DNA of 9,217 nt, taken from positions 1-9,217 of the forward strand of contig DDKG01000145.1 of assembly GCA_002339265.1 (NCBI GenBank). The letters are read 5' to 3'. This DNA comes from Massilia sp. UBA2604 (lineage in GTDB: Bacteria; Pseudomonadota; Gammaproteobacteria; Burkholderiales; Burkholderiaceae_D). Under the pieces are notes generated by a model. The model saw only the letters and a list, made by a program, of their open reading frames with translations, did no database searches and had not been told where the DNA came from. Made by a program: the position numbers and the translations under genes. Below are positions 1 through 8,216 of this stretch, one piece after another. The first letter of the stretch is position 1. Each line of letters begins with the position of its first letter.

Positions 1-62
1 GGTGCTTATCGCTTTGATATCATCTTGGCTTCTTTCTGCGGCGTATTTTTCTAGAACACAGC

Positions 63-2849
<2,787 letters not shown>

Positions 2850-2870
2850 TCAGCCAGTAAGCAGATGCAA

Positions 2871-2901
2871 AACGGCCAGGGAAACCTGGCCGTTCGCTTT
2901 T
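2871..2901 (+). terminator. Rho-independent terminator of secA, probably bidirectional
   Basis: A perfect 10-bp stem, AACGGCCAGG (2871-2880) and CCTGGCCGTT (2885-2894), is closed by a GAAA loop and followed by CGCTTTT (2895-2901). The flank on the other side, read on the minus strand, is TTTTGC directly at the stem base. The same hairpin could therefore also stop transcription arriving from the convergent amidase gene, whose stop is at 2932. A stable GC-rich stem, GNRA-type loop and short T-run fit an intrinsic terminator. Confidence 0.85.
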
Positions 2902-2906
2902 GTGGG

Positions 2907-2927
2907 GTGGATGGCTCAGCCATCCAC
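2907..2927 (-). repeat. Second hairpin in the convergent intergenic gap
   Basis: An inverted repeat pairs GTGGATGGC (2907-2915) with GCCATCCAC (2919-2927) around a TCA loop. It lies 4 bp past the amidase stop codon (2932-2934). No T-run follows in either direction, so it is not a classical terminator by itself. Placed immediately 3' of the amidase gene and in tandem with the 2871-2894 stem, it may stabilise the transcript end or help terminate it. Confidence 0.55.
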
Positions 2928-2931
2928 GCGT

Positions 2932-4011
2932 TCAGCCAGCCCCGGCGTCCTCGATCATCCGTTTATACCGCGCCCAATCCCACCCGGCCCCCGGATCGGC
3001 ATGCGTCTGCCCGGCATGATTCACATGCCCCTTCACGTTGTAATCCGCCTCCGGCAGCACCGCATTCCAGCCACGGCTGCCGTCGTACACCCGTGGCGCG
3101 ATCCCGTGCGCTGCCAGGACCGCGCGTGCCAGGCCGCTCGACGCCACCAGCATCGGCGCTGAATACCAGGCCTCCGGCTGCTCGACATAGCCCTCGTGCT
3201 CGATCCCGATCGTATAGCCGTTGGCGCGGCCCGCGTGCCAGGCCTTGTCGCTCTCCCTCACCATCTGCGTGACCTGCCCATCCGACGAGCGCACCAGGTA
3301 GTGGGCGCTCACGCCGGCGCTGCAGTTGCGGAACCACGAGATGGCGCCCGCGTACGAACCCTGGGTCGTGTGGACGGTCACGTGGCTGACCGCGAGCGTG
3401 CGGCCCGAATAATTGCAGCCGGCGGCCGGCAGCCAGACCGCATCCGGATAGTCGCCCAGCGCCAGCACGCGCGCCGACAGGACGGCGAGCCGCGCCTGGC
3501 CATAGATGCGCGCCAGGTCGACCGCATGGCGGGTGACCGCGAAATCCTTGCCCTGGCGGCCTTCGTGGATCGCCATATAGATGTCGTAGGTGTGGATCTG
3601 CGCGACCTCGCGCTGAGCGATCCCGCTCAGGCGCGCCACTGCGTCTTCCCACGCTTCCAGCGGCGTGTGGCGCGTCTTTCCGCGGCCGTACAGCGCGAGC
3701 AGGGCGGCCGCGCCACGGATATTGCCGGGCGTGTCGAACGCCAGCCGGTGCGGCGCGGCGCCGAGCAGGGCCGCGGCCAGGCGCAGCGAACGGCCGAAAT
3801 GGGGATCGTCGCGCAGGCCCATGATGCCGTAGGACGGCGGCAGGCCATGGTGCGAGGCGGCCTGCGGCGCGGGCGGCTGCCAGCGCGACTCGGCCCAGGC
3901 GATCGCTTCGAGCAGGGCCGGCGGCACGTCGAATTCATGCGCCGCCGCTGTGAACAGCTGCTGGCAGCGCCGGGCGGCGGCGCTCAACTCGACCTGTTCC
4001 AATGCGGGCAT
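2932..4011 (-). CDS. SLT-like plus Amidase_2 cell-wall hydrolase (N-acetylmuramoyl-L-alanine amidase)
   Basis: The 359-residue protein appears to combine two peptidoglycan-cleaving domains. Residues about 10-135 resemble a lytic transglycosylase/lysozyme fold: AIAWAESRW carries candidate catalytic E41, SYGIMGL (60-66) matches the SLT S-x-G-x-M-x pattern, and NIRGAAALLALYG (97-109) matches the helix that follows in that family. Residues about 205-355 are an Amidase_2 (AmpD/AmiD/T7-lysozyme type) domain, which cuts the MurNAc to L-Ala bond. Its likely zinc ligands are H214 (VTVH), H329 (KGH) and D339 (ADPG), with E271 in IGIEHEG as catalytic acid. The position taken by Lys in AmpD, two residues before the Asp ligand, is H337 here. 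There is no signal peptide, lipobox or membrane segment. The ATG at 4011 is supported by a GGGGAG ribosome site five bases upstream, and the next upstream signal in frame is a TAG stop. The substrate and cellular location are uncertain. A TnpB element ends about 26 bp before the start codon. Confidence 0.85.
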   Translation of the reverse strand: MPALEQVELSAAARRCQQLFTAAAHEFDVPPALLEAIAWAESRWQPPAPQAASHHGLPPSYGIMGLRDDPHFGRSLRLAAALLGAAPHRLAFDTPGNIRGAAALLALYGRGKTRHTPLEAWEDAVARLSGIAQREVAQIHTYDIYMAIHEGRQGKDFAVTRHAVDLARIYGQARLAVLSARVLALGDYPDAVWLPAAGCNYSGRTLAVSHVTVHTTQGSYAGAISWFRNCSAGVSAHYLVRSSDGQVTQMVRESDKAWHAGRANGYTIGIEHEGYVEQPEAWYSAPMLVASSGLARAVLAAHGIAPRVYDGSRGWNAVLPEADYNVKGHVNHAGQTHADPGAGWDWARYKRMIEDAGAG

Positions 4012-4016
4012 GACGG

Positions 4017-4022
4017 CTCCCC
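4017..4022 (-). promoter_or_regulatory. Shine-Dalgarno of the amidase gene
   Basis: Read on the minus strand, GGGGAG sits 5 nt before the ATG at 4011 and fixes that start. It lies within the first 21 bases outside the inferred right end of the TnpB element. It would therefore fall in the guide part of the element's omega-RNA. Confidence 0.75.
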
Positions 4023-4037
4023 GTTGGCTGTGCTGCT

Positions 4038-4180
4038 ATCAAAGACGTGAGCAAATGTGCTCAGCGTCCTCTTCCTGCCCCGAACCGTCCTGCTGACCGT
4101 GTTCGTACCTGACAGGCGTGACTTTCCCGCCTACTGCCGGCGACGTGCCGGCGGTAGTGCCTGACGTTGCCGTCAGGCTC
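4038..4180 (-). ncRNA. Inferred omega-RNA scaffold of the TnpB element (5' end unknown)
   Basis: In characterised TnpB systems the guide RNA comes from the 3' part of tnpB and runs through the right end into flanking DNA. Here that region is rich in stable inverted repeats. These are GCCTGACG/CGTCAGGC with a 4-nt loop (4159-4178), CTAC-x-GCCGGC paired with GCCGGC-x-GTAG around a 5-nt loop (4131-4157), and TGAGCA/TGCTCA with a 4-nt loop (4048-4063) ten bases from the tip. Such density inside the end of a coding frame fits an RNA scaffold. The guide would start just past the tip, on the minus strand as AGCAGCACAGCCAACG (4037-4022). The role follows from family knowledge; transcription is not shown, and the 5' boundary is arbitrary. 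Confidence 0.5.
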
Positions 4181-5388
4181 GCCACGGGTAGCGCAGTACG
4201 CGCCGCAAGGGCGCCGGTTGCGAGCCGTTTGAGATTGTTGGCTGCATTGACATCACGGTCGTGACAGGCACCGCATTCTATGCAACTCCAATTCCGTATC
4301 GCCAAGGTCAGACTAGCGTGTTTCGCGCCACAGGCTTCGCACAACTTGCTCGATGGATACCATCGGTCCGCCACGACGAGCAGGGTGTCGTAGCGCTGCG
4401 CCTTGTGAGCAATCTGCGACCGGAGTCGATACCATCCGATGTCCGAGATGGCGCGCGCCAGCTTGTGGTTGCCGAGCATGCCCTGTACGTTCAGATCTTC
4501 GATCGCGATCGCTTGGTTTTCGCGACACAATCTGGTGGTCAGTTTATGCGACCAATCCGTTCGTTTATGCTTGATGCGAGCATGAAGGCGTGCGAGTATT
4601 TGTGCGGCCTTGATGGTATTGGCTGATCTCTTCTTGGCGCCTTGATTGCTCGCGTCTTCGACGGAGACCGCCTTCTTCTGCCCAGCCACAATCTTGCGAC
4701 TATGTCTGCGGCTGCGGATGCGCAGGCGCCGCTGGGCCTTTCGCAATGGCTTCGGCCCTGTAATCTTCTCACCTGTACTCAGCGTGACGGCGGTAGTGAT
4801 GCCAAAGTCAAGTCCGATGACCCCATCAGCGCTGCGTGAGAGCTGTGCCTGCTTGCCAGGGACGTCGACCTGAATCGCCAGGTACCAGGCATCTGCCTCG
4901 CGCGACACGGTCGCGCCCATGACCTTCCCTTCGAACCGAAGCTGCTCACGCATGGCGACACGACCGATCTTCGGCAGGACAACTGACATGCCTTCAAGGC
5001 GGAATTTATCGTTGGCGACGTAGAAGGCTTCCCGACAACGTCCCTTCTTCTTGAAATGAGGCCGATATGCCCGCACCCCGTTGCGGAGCTGCTCGAAATA
5101 GCGCGCGTACGCTTTTATCAGGTTGGAAAATGGCTGGGAGTGTGCGTCGCGATGGATACCGCGCAGCCATGGCGATCCATCTTCGTCCAGCCACGCTGGA
5201 TCAGTGTACTTGATGGCGTTGAAATGCTTCTTGAGCTCGAAAATGCGCAATGGGAGACCTTGCGCAGAACGTCGCAGACATTCACCAACTGCCCAATTCC
5301 AGACGCGCCGGGCAGTTCCAGCCGCACGAGCAAAGTAGTCGCTCTGCGCTGCCGTTGGAGCCAGTTTGATGCAATGGGCTAGCAGCAT
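4039..5388 (-). CDS. tnpB: TnpB, RNA-guided RuvC-like endonuclease of an IS605-type element
   Basis: TnpB is the compact ancestor-type relative of Cas12. With an omega-RNA it cuts DNA next to a TAM and so helps the element persist at its donor site. With the ATG at 5388 (MLLAHCIKLAPT) the protein has 449 residues, within the family range. The open frame extends to a TTG at 5442, but the extra 18 residues do not look like TnpB. The N-terminal OrfB/helix-turn-helix region is followed by the RuvC domain with all three acidic residues: D194 (GLDFGI), E297 (AIEDL) and D379 (DRDVNAANN). The four-cysteine zinc finger (C350, C353, C369, C372; CEACG and CIECG) lies before the third motif. It therefore looks catalytically intact, unlike exapted dead-RuvC TnpB regulators. 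The C-terminal 60 or so residues are low-complexity and overlap the inferred omega-RNA region. The stop codon (4041-4039) is almost at the right tip of the element. Confidence 0.93.
   Translation of the reverse strand: MLLAHCIKLAPTAAQSDYFARAAGTARRVWNWAVGECLRRSAQGLPLRIFELKKHFNAIKYTDPAWLDEDGSPWLRGIHRDAHSQPFSNLIKAYARYFEQLRNGVRAYRPHFKKKGRCREAFYVANDKFRLEGMSVVLPKIGRVAMREQLRFEGKVMGATVSREADAWYLAIQVDVPGKQAQLSRSADGVIGLDFGITTAVTLSTGEKITGPKPLRKAQRRLRIRSRRHSRKIVAGQKKAVSVEDASNQGAKKRSANTIKAAQILARLHARIKHKRTDWSHKLTTRLCRENQAIAIEDLNVQGMLGNHKLARAISDIGWYRLRSQIAHKAQRYDTLLVVADRWYPSSKLCEACGAKHASLTLAIRNWSCIECGACHDRDVNAANNLKRLATGALAARTALPVASLTATSGTTAGTSPAVGGKVTPVRYEHGQQDGSGQEEDAEHICSRL
4048..4063 (-). repeat. Right-end subterminal hairpin of the IS
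   Basis: TGAGCA (4048-4053), loop AATG and TGCTCA (4058-4063) form a perfect 6-bp stem. It lies about 10 nt inside the inferred right tip, the position where IS605-type elements carry the hairpin recognised by TnpA. It shares the 9-mer ATGTGCTCA with the left-end hairpin. Confidence 0.65.
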
Positions 5389-5471
5389 GCGATGACTTTC
5401 ACCCGTTAATGTCAAGTTGCGTGTCCGACGAGCTCGGTACAACCGTAGCGCTCGCCACCTCGGTTTGGAAT

Positions 5472-5487
5472 CCTTATGTGCTCAAGG
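5472..5487 (-). repeat. Left-end subterminal hairpin of the IS
   Basis: CCTT (5472-5475) and AAGG (5484-5487) can pair around an 8-nt loop. The stretch includes the 9-mer ATGTGCTCA (5476-5484), also present in the right-end hairpin. It lies about 26 nt inside the proposed left tip. The short stem makes it weaker than its right-end partner, and the shared 9-mer is the main support. Confidence 0.45.
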
Positions 5488-5513
5488 CTGTCCGTCACTT
5501 CACACAATCAGAC

Positions 5514-5518
5514 ATCAA
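5514..5518 (-). other. TTGAT target/TAM motif beside the left end of the IS
   Basis: On the tnpB strand the bases 5518-5514 read TTGAT, followed by the proposed left end GTCTGATTG. IS605-type elements insert 3' of a short fixed motif that also serves as the TnpB TAM, and TTGAT is the motif known for ISDra2. The assignment relies on this similarity and on the distance to the left hairpin. Confidence 0.5.
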
Positions 5519-5560
5519 TCGCGTTACTAGAGTTCAGCTCCAGCATGTTTTTCCTATTGG

Positions 5561-5578
5561 CATCCGCATGCGTTGATG
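5561..5578. repeat. Inverted repeat upstream of argJ
   Basis: The 8-bp palindrome CGCATGCG (5565-5572) is flanked by CATC (5561-5564) and GATG (5575-5578), giving an imperfect dyad in the 143-bp remnant between the IS and argJ. It could be an operator for the former divergent promoters or mere GC-rich coincidence. I cannot assign it to a known regulator. Confidence 0.3.
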
Positions 5579-5617
5579 TGTCGCAGAAACCTCGCAGCAT
5601 GGCCAGGTCGCTGGCGT

Positions 5618-5623
5618 TACAAT
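5618..5623 (+). promoter_or_regulatory. Possible -10 element of the argJ promoter
   Basis: TACAAT (5618-5623) is one base off the TATAAT consensus and lies 34 bp before the argJ start, within an AT-rich patch (5617-5645) unusual for this genome. No good -35 hexamer is found 16-18 bp upstream, so a factor-assisted or weak promoter must be assumed. A small inverted repeat, GCCAG-GTCG-CTGGC (5602-5615), lies just upstream. Confidence 0.3.
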
Positions 5624-5656
5624 AACGAATTCGACAATTTTTCCAACGAGATCACC

Positions 5657-6895
5657 ATGGCCGTCAATTCCCCCCTGCCAGTCGCCGCCGACCTGAAGCC
5701 CGTCAACGGTGTCGAGATCGGCTTCGCCGAAGCCGGCATCAAGAAGCCGAACCGCAAGGATGTCCTGATCATGAAGCTGGCCGAGGGCGCGACCGTCTCC
5801 GGCGTGTTCACCTTGAACCGCTTCTGCGCCGCGCCGGTGCAGGTCAGCAAGGCCAACCTCGAGGCGGTGAAGAACGGCGGCGCGCCGATCCGCGCGCTGG
5901 TGGTCAATACCGGCAACGCCAACGCCGGCACCGGCGAGCAGGGCCTGGCCAATGCCAACGCCACCTGCGCCGAGGTGGCGAAACTGCTGGGCATCGAGGC
6001 CGGCCAGGTGCTGCCATTCTCGACCGGCGTGATCCTGGAACAGCTGCCGATGCCCAAGCTGCTGGCCGGCCTGCCTGCCGCCGCCACGAGCCTGAAGGCG
6101 GACAACTGGTTCAACGCCGCCGAGGCGATCATGACCACCGACACCCAGCCGAAAGCCGCCTCGCGCACCGTCACCATCGGCGGCCACGCGGTCACGATGA
6201 CCGGCATCAGCAAGGGCGCCGGCATGATCAAGCCGAATATGGCGACCATGCTCGGCTACCTGGCGATCGACGCCAAGGTGGCCCAGCCGGTGCTGGACGA
6301 ACTGGTCAAGCACGCGGCCGACCACTCGTTCAACGCGATCACCATCGACGGCGACACCTCGACCAACGATTCCTTCATCGTGATCGCCACCGGTACCGGC
6401 GGTCTGTCGGTGGACAGCGCCAGCGGCGCGGACTATGAAGCGCTGAAGGAAGCCGTGACCGACATCTCGCGTAACCTGGCGCAGCAGATCATCCGCGACG
6501 GCGAAGGCGCGACCAAGTTCATGACCATCACGGTCGACGAAGGCCGCGACGTGGCCGAATGCCGCAAGATCGCCTACGCGATCGCCCACTCGCCGCTGGT
6601 CAAGACCGCCTTCTTCGCGTCCGATCCGAACCTGGGCCGCATCCTGGCCGCGGTCGGCTACGCCGGCGTCGACGACCTCGACGTGACGAAGCTCGACCTC
6701 TACCTGGACGACGTCTGGGTGGCGAAGGCGGGCGGCCGCAATCCGGACTACAAGGAAGAAGACGGCCAGCGCGTGATGAAGCAGTCCGAGATCACGGTGC
6801 GCGTCAAGCTGGCCCGCGGCGATGCCACGGCCACCGTCTGGACCTGCGACCTGTCGCACGACTACGTCTCGATCAACGCCGACTACCGTTCCTGA
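5657..6895 (+). CDS. argJ: ArgJ, bifunctional ornithine acetyltransferase / N-acetylglutamate synthase
   Basis: ArgJ transfers the acetyl group from N2-acetylornithine to glutamate, yielding ornithine and N-acetylglutamate, and so recycles acetyl in arginine synthesis. Bifunctional members also make acetylglutamate from acetyl-CoA. The ATG at 5657 gives a 412-residue protein of normal length. An upstream in-frame ATG at 5573 would add 28 residues without family character. The self-cleavage site lies in [16 protein letters not shown], with T197 as the expected N-terminal nucleophile of the beta chain. The STGVI segment (T123-G124) supplies the oxyanion hole, and the C-terminus [13 protein letters not shown] is typical. 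Other conserved stretches are NTGNANAGTG and [11 protein letters not shown]. The site ACGAG about 7 nt before the start is a modest Shine-Dalgarno. argJ leads a tight gene cluster, with the next start only 3 nt after its stop. Whether this copy is bifunctional cannot be told from sequence. Confidence 0.97.
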   Translation: MAVNSPLPVAADLKPVNGVEIGFAEAGIKKPNRKDVLIMKLAEGATVSGVFTLNRFCAAPVQVSKANLEAVKNGGAPIRALVVNTGNANAGTGEQGLANANATCAEVAKLLGIEAGQVLPFSTGVILEQLPMPKLLAGLPAAATSLKADNWFNAAEAIMTTDTQPKAASRTVTIGGHAVTMTGISKGAGMIKPNMATMLGYLAIDAKVAQPVLDELVKHAADHSFNAITIDGDTSTNDSFIVIATGTGGLSVDSASGADYEALKEAVTDISRNLAQQIIRDGEGATKFMTITVDEGRDVAECRKIAYAIAHSPLVKTAFFASDPNLGRILAAVGYAGVDDLDVTKLDLYLDDVWVAKAGGRNPDYKEEDGQRVMKQSEITVRVKLARGDATATVWTCDLSHDYVSINADYRS

Positions 6896-6898
6896 TCG

Positions 6899-7789
6899 AT
6901 GACGTCGCTGGAGCAATTCCTGAGCCGGGCCGAAGGCCTGCTCGAGCGCCTGGAGGCGGTGCTGCCGCCGGCCACGGCGCGTGAGCCGGATTGGAAGCGC
7001 AGCTTCGCCTTCCGCTGGCGCCGCCGGCCGAATGGGGGCGGCAACTACCTGCAGCCGGTACTGCACGCCGCGACCATCAAGCTCGAGGACCTGCACCACG
7101 TCGCGGCCCAGAAGCGCCAGATCGAGCAGAACACGCGCCAGTTCGTGGCGCGCCGCCCGGCCAACAACGTGCTGCTTACCGGCGCGCGCGGCACCGGCAA
7201 GTCGTCCCTGATCAAGGCTTGTTTAAACGCCTTCGCCGACCAGGGCCTGCGCCTGATCGAGGTCGACAAGGCGGACCTGGCCGACCTGCCCGACATCATC
7301 GACCTGGTCGCCGGCCGCCCCGAGCGCTTCGTGGTCTTTTGCGACGACCTGTCGTTCGAGGAGGGCGAGGCCGGCTACAAGGCGCTGAAGGTGGCGCTCG
7401 ACGGCAGCATCACGGCGCAGTCGGACAACGTCCTGATCTACGCCACTTCGAACCGGCGCCACCTGATGCCCGAGAAAATGTCGGACAACGCCAGCTACCG
7501 CCACGGCGAGGATGGCGACCTGCATCCGGGCGAGACGGTCGAGGAAAAGATCTCGCTGTCCGAGCGCTTCGGATTGTGGCTGTCGTTCTACCCGTTCCGC
7601 CAGGACGACTACCTGGACATCGTCGGCCACTGGCTGGCGGATTTTGGCTGCAGCGCGCAGCAGATCGAGGCCGCGCGCCCCGAAGCTCTGCAATGGGCCC
7701 TGCAGCGCGGCTCGCGCTCGGGCCGCGTGGCCTGGCAATTCGCGAAGGACTATGCCGGCAAGCTGCCGGATGCATCATCGAATGACTGA
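6899..7789 (+). CDS. DUF815 family P-loop (AAA-type) ATPase
   Basis: The 296-residue ATPase matches the DUF815 family (AAA-like proteins of unknown role). Visible motifs are Walker A GARGTGKSS (residues 95-103), Walker B FVVFCDDL (144-151) with an Asp pair, a sensor-1-like YATSNRRHL (181-189), and a C-terminal GRVAWQFA (275-282) that may serve as sensor 2. The N-terminal 50 residues are basic and less conserved, followed by the family's LEDLHHVAAQK segment (62-72) before the P-loop. There is no signal peptide or membrane helix, so it should be cytoplasmic. The start lies 3 nt after the argJ stop without its own clear ribosome site, so translation is probably coupled. Its end overlaps the next start by 8 nt. 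The function is not established. Its neighbours suggest no specific partner beyond a long-standing linkage to argJ and mutT. Confidence 0.9.
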   Translation: MTSLEQFLSRAEGLLERLEAVLPPATAREPDWKRSFAFRWRRRPNGGGNYLQPVLHAATIKLEDLHHVAAQKRQIEQNTRQFVARRPANNVLLTGARGTGKSSLIKACLNAFADQGLRLIEVDKADLADLPDIIDLVAGRPERFVVFCDDLSFEEGEAGYKALKVALDGSITAQSDNVLIYATSNRRHLMPEKMSDNASYRHGEDGDLHPGETVEEKISLSERFGLWLSFYPFRQDDYLDIVGHWLADFGCSAQQIEAARPEALQWALQRGSRSGRVAWQFAKDYAGKLPDASSND

Positions 7790-8207
7790 AACAAGTTCCA
7801 ATAAACCGCCGGTCGACGTCGCCGTCGGCATCCTGATGCGTCCCGACGGCGACGTCCTGCTCGGCCAGCGTCCCGACGGCAAGCCGTATGCCGGCTACTG
7901 GGAATTCCCGGGCGGGAAAGTCGAGGCGGGCGAAGACATCTTCGCCGCCCTGCAGCGCGAGTTCATGGAAGAACTCGGGGTGCGGGTGGTGAGCGGCGAG
8001 GCCTGGTGCTGCGTCGAGCACGTGTACGAGCACGCCCACGTGCGCCTGTATTTCTACATCTGCCGCGAGTGGCTGGGGGAGCCGCAAAGCCTGGAAGGCC
8101 AGGCCTTTGCCTGGCAGGGGGCCTTCGGCGTCAGTCCGCTGCTGCCGGCCACCATCCCGCTGCTCGAATGGCTCGACCGGGTGCGGTACCCAGACCGCGA
8201 AACTTAA
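7782..8207 (+). CDS. mutT: MutT-type Nudix hydrolase (8-oxo-dGTP diphosphatase)
   Basis: This 141-residue protein has the complete Nudix box GX5EX7REUXEEXGU from G45 to V67: GKVEAGE, then REFMEELGV, with E60, E63 and E64 as the metal-binding glutamates. The preceding YWEFPGGKVEAGE is close to E. coli MutT, which hydrolyses 8-oxo-dGTP to the monophosphate and so prevents A:T to C:G transversions. The length is that of a single Nudix domain. The ThiE-like C-terminal domain fused to MutT in many proteobacteria is absent. The ATG at 7782 overlaps the end of the upstream ATPase gene by 8 nt, which suggests translational coupling. An in-frame ATG at 7770 is a possible alternative that would add four residues. 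The Nudix call is certain; the exact substrate is inferred from similarity to MutT. Confidence 0.93.
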   Translation: MTETSSNKPPVDVAVGILMRPDGDVLLGQRPDGKPYAGYWEFPGGKVEAGEDIFAALQREFMEELGVRVVSGEAWCCVEHVYEHAHVRLYFYICREWLGEPQSLEGQAFAWQGAFGVSPLLPATIPLLEWLDRVRYPDRET

Positions 8208-8211
8208 GGAG
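8206..8211 (+). promoter_or_regulatory. Shine-Dalgarno deciding the GTG start of dadA
   Basis: AAGGAG (8206-8211) overlaps the mutT stop codon (8205-8207) and stands 5 nt before the GTG at 8217. It picks that GTG over the GTG out of frame at 8215, and it gives the N-terminus expected for DadA. Confidence 0.8.
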
Positions 8212-8216
8212 AACGT

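Larger units (their letters stand above)
4038..5513 (-). mobile_element. TnpB-only insertion sequence (IS200/IS605 superfamily, IS1341 type)
   Basis: The element carries tnpB alone and has no Y1 transposase gene (tnpA), so its movement would need TnpA from elsewhere. As expected for this superfamily there are no terminal inverted repeats and no target duplication. Both ends instead hold subterminal hairpins sharing the 9-mer ATGTGCTCA (plus strand, 4055-4063 and 5476-5484). On the tnpB strand, TTGAT stands outside the proposed left end (5518-5514), a motif known as the target and TAM of ISDra2-type elements. Another TTGAT is at the proposed right tip (4042-4038). The DNA is visibly less GC-rich than its neighbours, which suggests transfer. 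The element lies between the amidase gene and argJ, in what was a divergent promoter region. The exact tips are inferred and may be off by several bases. Confidence 0.7.

Noticed and set aside
1..62. Promoter or leader for secA
   Set aside because: TTGATA (14-19) and TATTTT (44-49) occur but are 24 bp apart, and no strong ribosome site precedes the ATG. Nothing here can be supported.
3196..4050. A 284-codon plus-strand frame over the amidase gene
   Set aside because: It opposes a gene with conserved zinc-ligand motifs. It is Arg/Ala-rich, typical of a shadow, and extends into the IS tip.
4039..5388. TnpB as an exapted, nuclease-dead transcription regulator near argJ/amidase
   Set aside because: All three RuvC acidic residues and the four zinc cysteines are present, and recognisable IS ends remain. 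It is better explained as an ordinary mobile element.
5387..5415. TTGACA on the minus strand (5415-5410) as a tnpB promoter -35
   Set aside because: The hexamer is perfect, but the position 17 bp downstream reads TCGCAT (weak -10) and overlaps the chosen start codon. Transcription from there would begin inside the gene.
5389..5442. N-terminal extension of TnpB from TTG at 5442
   Set aside because: The first 18 residues lack TnpB character and need a rare TTG start. The ATG at 5388 gives the usual TnpB beginning.
5573..5656. N-terminal extension of ArgJ from the ATG at 5573
   Set aside because: The 28 extra residues ([13 protein letters not shown]...) do not resemble ArgJ and cover the likely promoter. 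The family N-terminus starts at 5657.
5534..7099. A 521-codon frame antisense to argJ and the DUF815 gene
   Set aside because: Composition shadow of the sense genes with no domain character; it runs across two real genes.
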